Translations under genes and position numbers: made by a program
Notes under the pieces: generated by a model
Told to the model about the DNA's origin: nothing
Database searches by the model: none
What the model saw: only the letters and a program-made list of their open reading frames with translations
Shown: one piece after another, positions 57,305 through 64,000 of the stretch
Numbering within the stretch: the stretch's first letter is position 1
Layout: the number at the start of each line of letters is the position of its first letter
Source: Massilia sp. YIM B02763
GTDB taxonomy: Bacteria; Pseudomonadota; Gammaproteobacteria; Burkholderiales; Burkholderiaceae_D
Reading direction: 5' to 3'
Length of the DNA stretch: 64,000 nucleotides
Assembly (NCBI RefSeq): GCF_030412015.1
Contig: NZ_JASNRD010000016.1
Location: 52,104-116,103, forward strand

Positions 57305-59266
57305 ATGCCGAAATTTGCCCAACTTCAAATTGCCTTCAAGAATGTTTATGTTCGGATCTTGACCGCCATCGTGCTGGGCATGTTGACCGGCTGGTTCATC
57401 TACAAGGCCAACGTGCCCCAGGACACGGCGCCGGTCGTCCATTCGCAGAACATCGCCGAGATCACGGAGCTGGCCGCCAGCAAGGAGCGCCTGGACTACC
57501 TGCTCATCGCCAAGCCGCTGTCGGATTCGCCGCGCTACGTCTACAAGTTCAAGGATGCGCCGCAACTGCACGTGGTGAAGGTGCCGAGCACCTCGCACCT
57601 GTCGCTCGAGCGCGAAGTGCTGCTCAAGAACGCGATTCCGTACTCGATCGCCAAGGACGACTTCCTGGCCAGCCACAAGGCCGTGCTGGAGGAGGAGGGC
57701 GAGAACTTCGGCACCGACGCCGTCGACTTCATGAAGCGCCATGCACTCGACATCACCGTACTGCTGGTGATCCTGTACGCGATCAAGTTCGGCATCCCGG
57801 GCATGGGCGCGAGTGCCCAGATGATTTCGCCGGACAAGCTCAAGGGCAGCCTGGACGACCTGATCGGCATGGAAGACATCAAGCAGGAAGTGCTGCACCT
57901 GGAAGACATGATCCGCAACCGCGAGATCTACCAGGAACACAATATCGACAAGCCGTTCAACGTGATGCTGACCGGTCCCGCGGGTACCGGCAAGACCAAG
58001 CTGGTCGGCTACCTGGCCAAGCGCCTCGACATCCCGCTGATCCAGGCGTCCGGCTCGGCGCTGGAATCGGGCTACGTGGGCGGCGGCTCGAAGGCGCTGA
58101 ACGCGCTGTACCGCAAGGCATCGAGCAAGGGCCGCTGCATCATCTTCCTGGACGAGGCGCAGAGCCTGTTCATGCCGCGCGGCCGCAGCGAAAAGAAATG
58201 GGAAGACGACACCGCCAATACCCTGCTGGGCCTGCTGGACGGCGTGAAGAGCGACAAGGGCCAGGGCGTGATCTGGGTCGTCGCCTCGAACTTCGACGAT
58301 GCCTCGACCGAGATGGACGAAGCGATGCTGCGCCGCTTCTCGGTGAAGATCAACTTCCGCCTGCCGAACAAGGCCGAGCGCCGTGAACTGCTGCGCAGCT
58401 TCCTGGCGCGCAAGAAGGATGGCCTCGTCGATTGGAACGACCTCGACCTGGACCAGGTCGCCGAAATCACCCAGAACCTCAGCCCGGCGCTGCTGGAAAC
58501 CGTGGTCGAGCGCGCGTCGATGCTGTCGATCCAGGAAAAGGCGATCATCAATACCGACCTGCTGTTCCGTGCCTACGAGCGCGCCACCATCGGCCTGACC
58601 GACCGCGCCACCACGGCCGAGAAGCACAAGCAGCGCGAGCGCATCGCCGTGCACGAACTGGGCCACTTCTTCATGCAGATCGACCCGTTCCTGCGCCAGG
58701 GCCTGAGCCTGGCCGAAGTGAAGGAAAAATCGCACCTGCTCAAGATCAGCACGGAAGCGGTGTCGAAGATCGGCGCGCTGGGCTACGTGCTGCAGTCGGG
58801 CGACGACATGTCGCTGCGCACGCTGGAAGAGCTGGAGCGCGACGTGATCGGCCTGTACGGCGGCGTGGCGGCCGAAGAGCTGTTCTACGGCGCGCGCGGC
58901 ATCTCGGTGGGCAGCCAGAACGACATCGAGAAGATCACCAAGATGCTGAACCTGATGGTGGGCCGCCTGTCGATGTACTCGCGCGCCAAGATCGACTACA
59001 GCCAGCTGCAGAACGACGCCAGCGGCGAGCACACGCTGCGCCAGGTCGAGGAAAAGTCGGACGAGCTGTACAGCTACACGCTGGACGCGATCCGCGACTA
59101 CGAGAAGGTGATCGTGGCGCTCAAGGACACGCTGCTGGACCAGTACGTGCTGTCGAAGGATGCCGTGTTCGCGCTGCTGGCGGAACACGAAGACACGCTG
59201 CGCGCCGGCCTGGATGCGCCGCGCGCCGTGAACCTCACGCTGTGCGCCGAGGAGGCGGTGGCGTAA
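57305..59266 (+). CDS. Divergent FtsH-like membrane AAA+ metalloprotease
   Basis: A 653-residue protein with the FtsH plan: membrane helix (about 17-33), a periplasmic stretch of about 115 residues, a second helix (about 148-168), an AAA+ module and a zinc peptidase domain. Walker A is GPAGTGKT (224-231), Walker B is IIFLDEAQS with D283-E284, the pore-like loop reads SGYVGGGSKAL. The zinc motif is HELGH (H450, H454), the third ligand probably D540 (SQNDIEKITKM). It differs from housekeeping FtsH, which has GPPGTGKT, FIDEID and HEAGH, and its arginine-finger region is AMLRRFSV instead of GRFDR. It probably degrades membrane proteins. Confidence 0.85.
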   Translation: MPKFAQLQIAFKNVYVRILTAIVLGMLTGWFIYKANVPQDTAPVVHSQNIAEITELAASKERLDYLLIAKPLSDSPRYVYKFKDAPQLHVVKVPSTSHLSLEREVLLKNAIPYSIAKDDFLASHKAVLEEEGENFGTDAVDFMKRHALDITVLLVILYAIKFGIPGMGASAQMISPDKLKGSLDDLIGMEDIKQEVLHLEDMIRNREIYQEHNIDKPFNVMLTGPAGTGKTKLVGYLAKRLDIPLIQASGSALESGYVGGGSKALNALYRKASSKGRCIIFLDEAQSLFMPRGRSEKKWEDDTANTLLGLLDGVKSDKGQGVIWVVASNFDDASTEMDEAMLRRFSVKINFRLPNKAERRELLRSFLARKKDGLVDWNDLDLDQVAEITQNLSPALLETVVERASMLSIQEKAIINTDLLFRAYERATIGLTDRATTAEKHKQRERIAVHELGHFFMQIDPFLRQGLSLAEVKEKSHLLKISTEAVSKIGALGYVLQSGDDMSLRTLEELERDVIGLYGGVAAEELFYGARGISVGSQNDIEKITKMLNLMVGRLSMYSRAKIDYSQLQNDASGEHTLRQVEEKSDELYSYTLDAIRDYEKVIVALKDTLLDQYVLSKDAVFALLAEHEDTLRAGLDAPRAVNLTLCAEEAVA

Positions 59267-59289
59267 GGCCGAACGAATGGTTGATGGTT

Positions 59290-59310
59290 CCCGGGCGTGC
59301 CGCGCCCGGG
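59290..59310 (+). terminator. GC hairpin after the FtsH-like gene
   Basis: CCCGGGCG (59290-59297), loop TGCCG, CGCCCGGG (59303-59310). It lies upstream of the more canonical terminator at 59317. Confidence 0.6.
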
Positions 59311-59316
59311 TTGCGG

Positions 59317-59346
59317 CGGCGGACAGCGATGTCCGCCGTTTTTTTT
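59317..59346 (+). terminator. Intrinsic terminator of the FtsH-like gene
   Basis: CGGCGGAC (59317-59324), loop AGCGAT, GTCCGCCG (59331-59338), followed by eight T residues (59339-59346). This is a textbook intrinsic terminator on the plus strand. Confidence 0.9.
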
Positions 59347-59358
59347 ACGCCGCTTGAC

Positions 59359-59383
59359 GCGTGGACGGCTTGCCGTCCACGCG
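59359..59383. repeat. REP-like palindrome, GTAGGGTGG family (copy 7, partial)
   Basis: GCGTGGACGGCTTGCCGTCC then ACGCG, the core of the family without the flanking GTAGG. It lies between the convergent FtsH-like and antiporter genes. Confidence 0.75.
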
Positions 59384-59402
59384 TCCAACGCGCTCTGCAA
59401 TT

Positions 59403-61109
59403 TCAATGCGCGCCTACCACCGGCGCATTCTCCAGCGTCTCGATCACGTGCCGGGTCATGCTCTTGGCCAGTTCGTGCTCGCCGATGAACACGGTGCCCC
59501 CCGTGTCCTCGCGCAGCAGGCGCGCCTCTTCCTCGTTGTGGGTGCGTACCACGCAGCGGATCGCCGGGTTCAGCGCCTTCGCCGTCTCGATCATCGCGCG
59601 CACATGGAAAGTGTCCGGGGTGGCGATGACGAGCATCGAGGCGCGCGCGATGTGCGCCTGGATCAGCACCGCCGGCTCGCCCGCGTTGCCGGCGACGGCC
59701 GGCTGGTCGCGCTTGCGCAGCTCTTCCACGATGTCGCGGTTCTGCTCGGCCACGACGAAGTGCACGCCCTCGCGGGTGAGCTCGTCGGCGATGCGCCGCC
59801 CCACGCGGCCGTAGCCGACCAGCACGACCTGGCCCGTCAGGCGGTCGTGTTCGACCGACATCGGCAGCTCGGCCAGCGGGTCGGTCGAGCGTTCCAGCTG
59901 GCGCGCCAGCGGCGAGCGCTTGCGCAGCCAGTCCTGCAGCGGGCCCACCGTCTTGAACATCAGTGGATTGACGGCAATCGAGATGATGGCGCCGGCCAGG
60001 ATCAGGTTCTGGCCCATTTCCGGCAGCAGGCCCAGCGACATGCCCAGCGCGGCCAGGATGAAGGAGAACTCGCCGATCTGCGCCAGGCTGGCCGAGACGG
60101 TGATCGCCGTGTTCAGCGGATAGCGCAGCGCCAGCACGAGGGCGAAGGCGGCCAGCGACTTGCCGAACAGGATGATTGCCAGCACGCCCAGCACCTGCAG
60201 CGGGCTCTCGACCAGCACGCGCGGGTCGAACAGCATGCCCACCGAGACGAAAAAGAGCACGGAGAACGCGTCGCGCAGCGGCAGCGTCTCCTCGGCGGCG
60301 CGGTGGCTCAGCTCCGACTCGCGCAGCACCATGCCGGCGAAGAAGGCGCCCAGCGCGAACGACACGCCGAACAGGTGCGACGAGCCGTAGGCGATGCCGA
60401 CGGCCGCCGCGATCACGGCCAGCGTGAACAGCTCGCGCGACCCGGTCTTGGCGACGCGCCACAGGAACCACGGGAACAGCTTGCGGCCGACGATCAGCAT
60501 CAGCGCCACGAAGGCGCCGACCTGCAGCAGCGTGGTGCCCAGCGCCATCCACAGCGAACCGCCGCCGCCTTCGCTCTTGCCGCCCAGGACGCCGGCCAGC
60601 GCCGGCAGCAGCACCAGCACCAGCACGGTGACGAGGTCCTCGACCACCAGCCAGCCGACCGCGATGCGGCCGTTGAAGGAATCGAGCTCGCCGCGGTCTT
60701 CCAGCGCCCGCAGCAGCACCACCGTGCTCGCCACCGACAGCGCCAGGCCGAACACGAGCCCCGCGCCCATGCTCCAGCCCCACCAATGGGCCAGGCCCAT
60801 GCCGAGCAGGGTCGCGACGGCGATCTGCAGGATGGCGCCGGGCAGGGCGATGCCCTTGACTTCCATCAGGTCGTCGAGCGAGAAGTGCAGGCCCACGCCG
60901 AACATCAGCAGCATCACGCCGATCTCGGCCAGCTGGGAAGCCAGCTGCACGTCGGCCACGAAGCCCGGCGTGGCCGGACCGATGATGACGCCGGCGGCGA
61001 GATAGCCGACCAGCGCCGGCAGGCGCAGCTTCACGGCCAGCATGCCGAGCAGCAGGCCGAGCCCGAGGGCGGCGGCGATCGTGGTGATCAAACTGATGTT
61101 GTGTTCCAT
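59403..61109 (-). CDS. KefB/YbaL-type cation:proton antiporter with RCK domain
   Basis: Inner-membrane CPA2 transporter of 568 residues; the ATG at 61109 is preceded by AAGGAG. About twelve helices span the first 400 residues, including GVMLLMFGVGLHFSLDDL, GWLVVEDLVTVLVLVLLPAL with the ion-binding acidic pair, FALGAFFAGMVLRESELS and ASLAQIGEFSFILAALG. A C-terminal TrkA-N/RCK nucleotide-binding domain (about 415-530) has QVVLVGYGRVGRRIADEL and VAGNAGEP. It is closest in layout to YbaL; potassium or proton exchange is expected. It ends with no TrkA-C domain. Confidence 0.92.
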   Translation of the reverse strand: MEHNISLITTIAAALGLGLLLGMLAVKLRLPALVGYLAAGVIIGPATPGFVADVQLASQLAEIGVMLLMFGVGLHFSLDDLMEVKGIALPGAILQIAVATLLGMGLAHWWGWSMGAGLVFGLALSVASTVVLLRALEDRGELDSFNGRIAVGWLVVEDLVTVLVLVLLPALAGVLGGKSEGGGGSLWMALGTTLLQVGAFVALMLIVGRKLFPWFLWRVAKTGSRELFTLAVIAAAVGIAYGSSHLFGVSFALGAFFAGMVLRESELSHRAAEETLPLRDAFSVLFFVSVGMLFDPRVLVESPLQVLGVLAIILFGKSLAAFALVLALRYPLNTAITVSASLAQIGEFSFILAALGMSLGLLPEMGQNLILAGAIISIAVNPLMFKTVGPLQDWLRKRSPLARQLERSTDPLAELPMSVEHDRLTGQVVLVGYGRVGRRIADELTREGVHFVVAEQNRDIVEELRKRDQPAVAGNAGEPAVLIQAHIARASMLVIATPDTFHVRAMIETAKALNPAIRCVVRTHNEEEARLLREDTGGTVFIGEHELAKSMTRHVIETLENAPVVGAH

Positions 61110-61342
61110 CCGTGGTGGTCTCCTTGTCAATAAACTTTTTCAGTATAAGGGACGAACTTTGCGGATGGGCGGAAATCGACCAAAAAACTGAAAATTGCCG
61201 TGAAATCGACGTGAAATACACGCGGATGACCGAGAATTGCGTGCCTTTGTTGTGGATGAAGCAAGCCGGTGCGCCTCCCGTCCGGGCGCTGGGCTAGGAT
61301 GGAGACTGGAAGAGTTGCCAAGTGGAGACACGCGTGGAGGGG

Positions 61343-62623
61343 ATGAGGGACAAGGAACTGGAACTGCGCAGCAGCAAGCGCCTCGCGCTTGCCTTCTTCG
61401 TCGCCGCGACCGTGCTGTTCGCCGTCGCGCTGGCGCTCCCCGCGTCGTGGTGGAGCGGCCTGCTGGAGGCCTTCGCGGAGGCCGCGATGGTGGGCGCGCT
61501 GGCCGACTGGTTCGCCGTGACGGCGCTGTTCAAGCGCATCCCGATTCCCTTCGTGTCGCGCCACACGGAGATCATCCCCGCCAACCAGGAGCGCATCGCC
61601 GACAACCTGGCCGCCTTCGTCGAAGAGAAATTCCTCGACACGGAATCCATCGTGGGCCTGATCCGGCGCCACGACCCGGCGCAGAAGGTGGCCGACTGGC
61701 TGGTGGCGCCCGCCAATACGGAGCGCCTGGGCAGCTACCTGGTGCGCATGGGCAGCTGGGCCCTGGACTTCATCGAGGACGCGCCCGTGCAGCAATTCGT
61801 GCGCCGCGCCGTGCACGGCATGATCGAGGGCGTCGATTTGTCGAAGACGGCCGGCACCATCCTGGAGAGCCTGACGCGCGAGCGGCGCCACCAGGAAATC
61901 CTCGACGAAGGCATCCGCCAGCTCGCCCGCCTGCTGGACAACGAGGACACGCAGGCCGCCATCGCCCAGGGCATCGTCGACTGGCTGCGCGAGGAATACG
62001 CGTTCATGGAAAAGATGCTGCCGTCCGAACTCATCGGCCGCAAGGGCGCCGACATCACGGTGCGCCTGGCCGCCGGCATCCTGAAGCGCGTCGACGAGGA
62101 CCCCGCGCACCCGCTGCGCCAGCGCTTCGACGCGTTTATCGAGGACTTCATCGCGCGCCTGCAGGCCGACCCGGCGTTCGCGCAAAAGGGGGAAGAGATC
62201 AAGCGCTACCTGGTCGGCGACGAGACGCTGAACGGCTACATCGGCGCGCTGTGGGGCGACCTGAAGGCCTGGATCAAGGCCGACCTGGACAAGGAGGATT
62301 CGACCCTGCACCGCCGCCTCGTCGCCAGCGGCGCCTGGGTCGGCCGCATGCTGGCCGACGACCCGCAGGTGCGCGCCTCGCTCAACGAGAGCCTGGACCT
62401 GGCGGCGCGCGGCGCGGCGCCCGAATTCGCCGGCTTCCTGACGCGCCACATCGCCGACACCGTCAAGCACTGGGACAGCGCCGCGCTGTCGCACCAGGTG
62501 GAGCTCAATATCGGCAAGGACCTGCAGTACATCCGCATCAACGGCACCATCGTCGGCGGCATGATCGGCGTGGTGCTGTATTTATTGTCGACCGTGCCGG
62601 CCTGGCTGCGATGGCCGGGGTAA
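61343..62623 (+). CDS. DUF445 family inner-membrane protein (YjiN-like)
   Basis: A 426-residue protein from the ATG at 61343, which equals the length of YjiN; in-frame GTGs at 61322 and 61334 are possible alternatives. N-terminal helix (about 15-40) and an early conserved stretch LEAFAEAAMVGALADWFAVTALFKRIPIPF, split here as EAAMVGALADWFAVTALF then the HTEIIP motif. A C-terminal helix (about 400-420) reads GTIVGGMIGVVLYLLSTVPA. The central part is helical and charged. The function is unknown. Convergence with no neighbour suggests it is transcribed alone or with the next small gene. Confidence 0.88.
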   Translation: MRDKELELRSSKRLALAFFVAATVLFAVALALPASWWSGLLEAFAEAAMVGALADWFAVTALFKRIPIPFVSRHTEIIPANQERIADNLAAFVEEKFLDTESIVGLIRRHDPAQKVADWLVAPANTERLGSYLVRMGSWALDFIEDAPVQQFVRRAVHGMIEGVDLSKTAGTILESLTRERRHQEILDEGIRQLARLLDNEDTQAAIAQGIVDWLREEYAFMEKMLPSELIGRKGADITVRLAAGILKRVDEDPAHPLRQRFDAFIEDFIARLQADPAFAQKGEEIKRYLVGDETLNGYIGALWGDLKAWIKADLDKEDSTLHRRLVASGAWVGRMLADDPQVRASLNESLDLAARGAAPEFAGFLTRHIADTVKHWDSAALSHQVELNIGKDLQYIRINGTIVGGMIGVVLYLLSTVPAWLRWPG

Positions 62624-62654
62624 GATGAACCATTGGCGATACGAGGAGACCACG

Positions 62655-62972
62655 ATGCACAAAGCAGCCGCTGCGCCGCTTGCCGGCGTGCCCGAACTGG
62701 AGGCCATCCCTGGCCGCGACCTGTTCGAGGTGGCGCGCTACCTGATCCCGATGCAGGCCAGCCTGGTGCAGGGCTGCCTGGTCGCGTCGGGCATCCCGGC
62801 CGTGCTGGCCGACGCCCACCTGATGCAGACCGACCTGCTGCTGGCGCCTGCGCTGGGCGGCGTGCGCATCCTGGCGCCGCGCGACTACCTGGACCAGGCG
62901 CAGGCCGTGCTGGCCGCCTTCGAGCGCGGCGAATTCGCGCTGGGCGAGGACGCGGACGTCGGTCCCGCCTGA
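62655..62972 (+). CDS. DUF2007-domain protein
   Basis: A 105-residue cytoplasmic protein starting at ATG 62655 with GAGGAG eight bases upstream. The family pattern is ARYLIPMQASLVQGCLVASG, IPAVLADAHLMQTDLLLAPA and GGVRILAPRDYLDQAQAVLA, a small alpha/beta domain annotated as a putative signal-transduction protein. No partner domain is attached. It follows the DUF445 gene after about 30 bp. Confidence 0.85.
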   Translation: MHKAAAAPLAGVPELEAIPGRDLFEVARYLIPMQASLVQGCLVASGIPAVLADAHLMQTDLLLAPALGGVRILAPRDYLDQAQAVLAAFERGEFALGEDADVGPA

Positions 62973-63036
62973 ACCAGGCGAACGCGGCGGCGGCGCGGGA
63001 TCGGCTAGACTCGGGTCATATGATAAGCATGAGGTA

Positions 63037-63471
63037 ATGATCTTGAGGAAACTTTACATCGCCACCATCGCCGTCCTCGCGGCGGCAGCATCCGCCCACG
63101 CCAGCGTCGACACCTCGCCCAAGCCGGGCGGCGTCTACAAGCTCAAGCCGGGCATCTTCGTCGAACAGAACACGGACTGCGGCTCGCCGTCGAATGCCGC
63201 CATCCGCCAGTACGACGGCAAGGGGATCAGCACGGCCCACACCCGCGCCTGCAAGGCCACCGTGCGCTCGCGCCGCGGCAAGACCTATACGGTCGACCAG
63301 AGCTGCATCGATGCCGGCGCCGGTCCCGCGCCGCGCTTCACGCAGCGCCAGCAGATCGTCGTGCAGGATGCGCTGACCTTCACCCAAGTCATCAAGGGCG
63401 AGCGCGCGACGTACCGTTATTGTCCGGTGTACCAGTTGCCGAAGGATTTGCAGAAGGCGGGACGGGGCTGA
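63037..63471 (+). CDS. Small secreted hypothetical protein
   Basis: A 144-residue protein with a signal peptide of about 22 residues (LYIATIAVLAAAASAHA) and GAGGTA just before the ATG. The mature part has Cys residues in a spacing (TDCGSPS, RACKATV, QSCIDAG, YRYCPVY) that could give two disulfides. No family is recognised. It lies convergent to the tRNA cluster and has its own terminator-like hairpin downstream. Confidence 0.75.
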   Translation: MILRKLYIATIAVLAAAASAHASVDTSPKPGGVYKLKPGIFVEQNTDCGSPSNAAIRQYDGKGISTAHTRACKATVRSRRGKTYTVDQSCIDAGAGPAPRFTQRQQIVVQDALTFTQVIKGERATYRYCPVYQLPKDLQKAGRG

Positions 63472-63475
63472 AATG

Positions 63476-63510
63476 AAAACGGCCCGCTTCTTGCGAAGCG
63501 AGCCGTTTCA
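63476..63510. terminator. Bidirectional terminator-like hairpin before the tRNA cluster
   Basis: Arms AAACGGC(C)CGCTTC and GAAGCG(A)GCCGTTT around the loop TTGC, flanked by A and T runs. It can end both the plus-strand gene at 63037 and the minus-strand tRNA transcript. Confidence 0.8.
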
Positions 63511-63516
63511 CGCTGT

Positions 63517-63593
63517 TGGTGGTGATAGGTGGACTTGAACCACCGACCCCAGCATTATGAGTGCTGTGCTCTAACCAGCTGAGCTATATCACC
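63517..63593 (-). tRNA. tRNA-Met (CAT), copy 1
   Basis: 77-nt gene with encoded CCA end. The acceptor arms are GGTGATA and TATCACC. The D-loop region is AGCTCAGCTGGTTAGAGC, the anticodon stem-loop CAGCA-CTCATAA-TGCTG with anticodon CAT, and GTTCAAGTCC in the T-arm. The overall form is an elongator Met tRNA, not the initiator (which lacks the normal first acceptor pair). Ile2 (also CAT) is less likely. Confidence 0.95.
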
Positions 63594-63615
63594 GCTAATC
63601 TGCAAACAACTTGTC

Positions 63616-63656
63616 AAAAAAAAATGGCCAGCTCTGAAAAGCCAGGCCATTTTTTT
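63616..63656. terminator. Terminator-like hairpin in tRNA spacer 1
   Basis: A-run (nine A), TGGCC-A-GCT, loop, AGC-CA-GGCCA, T-run (seven T). The minus strand reads as a classical intrinsic terminator too. It lies between tRNA copies 1 and 2. Confidence 0.75.
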
Positions 63657-63664
63657 AGAAATCC

Positions 63665-63741
63665 TGGTGGTGATAGGTGGACTTGAACCACCGACCCCAG
63701 CATTATGAGTGCTGTGCTCTAACCAGCTGAGCTATATCACC
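63665..63741 (-). tRNA. tRNA-Met (CAT), copy 2
   Basis: Base-for-base identical to copy 1, 148 bp from it start to start. Same anticodon CAT and encoded CCA. Confidence 0.95.
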
Positions 63742-63763
63742 GCTAATCTGCAAACAACTTGTC

Positions 63764-63804
63764 AAAAAAAAATGGCCAGCTCTGAAAAGCCAGGCCATTT
63801 TTTT
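63764..63804. terminator. Terminator-like hairpin in tRNA spacer 2
   Basis: Identical to the hairpin in spacer 1 (63616-63656), between tRNA copies 2 and 3. Confidence 0.75.
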
Positions 63805-63812
63805 AGAAATCC

Positions 63813-63889
63813 TGGTGGTGATAGGTGGACTTGAACCACCGACCCCAGCATTATGAGTGCTGTGCTCTAACCAGCTGAGCTATATCACC
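63813..63889 (-). tRNA. tRNA-Met (CAT), copy 3 (promoter-proximal)
   Basis: Identical to the other two copies and nearest to the likely promoter on the minus strand. Confidence 0.95.
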
Positions 63890-63901
63890 AAAGCGGGGTG
63901 C

Positions 63902-63930
63902 ATTATGCCGCCGGCCCCCGAAAGTGTCAA
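63902..63930 (-). promoter_or_regulatory. Sigma-70 promoter of the tRNA-Met cluster
   Basis: On the minus strand: -35 TTGACA (63930-63925), 17-base GC-rich spacer, -10 CATAAT (63907-63902), then a GC-rich discriminator (GCACCCCGC) before the tRNA. The perfect -35, spacing and GC-rich discriminator are typical of strongly expressed, stringently controlled stable-RNA promoters. Confidence 0.85.
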
Positions 63931-64000
63931 GGCTACCCCGTCTGGATGTTTCTGTCTACCCGTGTCGGGTGCGCAACGTCGCCAAACGGTCCAGCATGGC

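Larger units (their letters stand above)
63517..63889 (-). repeat. Exact tandem triplication of a 148-bp tRNA-plus-spacer unit
   Basis: tRNA starts are at 63517, 63665 and 63813, exactly 148 bp apart. The two 71-bp spacers (63594-63664 and 63742-63812) match at every base, including the lengths of their A- and T-runs, indicating recent or homogenised duplication. Confidence 0.95.

Noticed and set aside
63594..63621. TTGACA on the minus strand in each tRNA spacer, as a possible internal promoter
   Set aside because: At 16-18 bases spacing there is no -10-like hexamer; that position already lies in the tRNA 5' end.

Overview
The window is GC-rich chromosomal DNA of a betaproteobacterium. The best guess from remembered gene neighbourhoods is Massilia or a close relative in the Oxalobacteraceae (Burkholderiales). 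Support comes from the hemL-thiD / rubredoxin-pilGHIJL arrangement, a pyrR-pyrB-pyrC' operon, the gmhB-glyS-glyQ-lnt-corC and miaB-phoH-ybeY blocks, a PEP-CTERM protein, a short H-NS protein and several dispersed palindromic repeat families. No phage, CRISPR array, rRNA or complete insertion sequence was seen.

Layout. 1-6.5 kb: aroQ, a TlpA-type thioredoxin and an unknown gene on the minus strand, then mpl, a YqiA-like esterase, ubiC and an RNase II/R-type exonuclease on the plus strand. 6.7-12.8 kb: a TonB-like protein, aroE, mtgA, an unknown gene, corA, and a PepSY membrane protein behind a probable Fur-controlled promoter. 12.9-15.4 kb: hemL and thiD (minus), rubredoxin (plus). 15.5-24.9 kb: the type IV pilus chemosensory cluster pilG-pilH-pilI-pilJ-pilL. 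25-31.3 kb: phrB (minus), then yqgE, ruvX, pyrR, pyrB, a degenerate dihydroorotase (pyrC') and an acyltransferase. 31.4-38.6 kb: apaH (minus), a WecA/MraY-type glycosyl-1-phosphate transferase, an H-NS gene, phosphomannomutase, waaC, waaA and a YcxB-like protein. 38.8-46.9 kb, all minus: YgjP-type metalloprotease, plsC, gmhB, glyS, glyQ, lnt and corC. 47-49.8 kb: an IsoAB-type molybdenum hydroxylase on the plus strand, sitting between corC and ybeY. 49.9-52.8 kb: ybeY, phoH and miaB (minus). 53.4-59.3 kb: a small HTH protein with a long leader region, an HDOD gene, a GST, DUF1697, a PEP-CTERM protein and a divergent FtsH-like AAA+ metalloprotease. 59.4-63.5 kb: a KefB/YbaL antiporter, DUF445, DUF2007 and a small secreted protein. 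63.5-63.9 kb: three identical tRNA-Met(CAT) genes in exact 148-bp tandem units.

The genes form recognisable groups: envelope building (mpl, mtgA, lnt, plsC, waaC, waaA, gmhB, phosphomannomutase, the polyprenyl-phosphate transferase), pyrimidine synthesis (pyrR-pyrB-pyrC'), RNA maturation (ruvX, ybeY, miaB, the RNB exonuclease), cofactors (hemL, thiD, ubiC, aroQ/aroE) and surface motility signalling (pil cluster).

The most unusual features are: palindromic REP-like elements or strong hairpins at all nine convergent gene junctions; a dihydroorotase that has lost its zinc ligands; a ThiD-like kinase with Asn at the catalytic position; a non-canonical FtsH-like protease; the molybdenum hydroxylase inserted into the miaB-to-lnt block; a conserved-looking HTH orphan with a roughly 640-bp upstream gap; and the tRNA-Met triplication with a terminator-like hairpin in each spacer.
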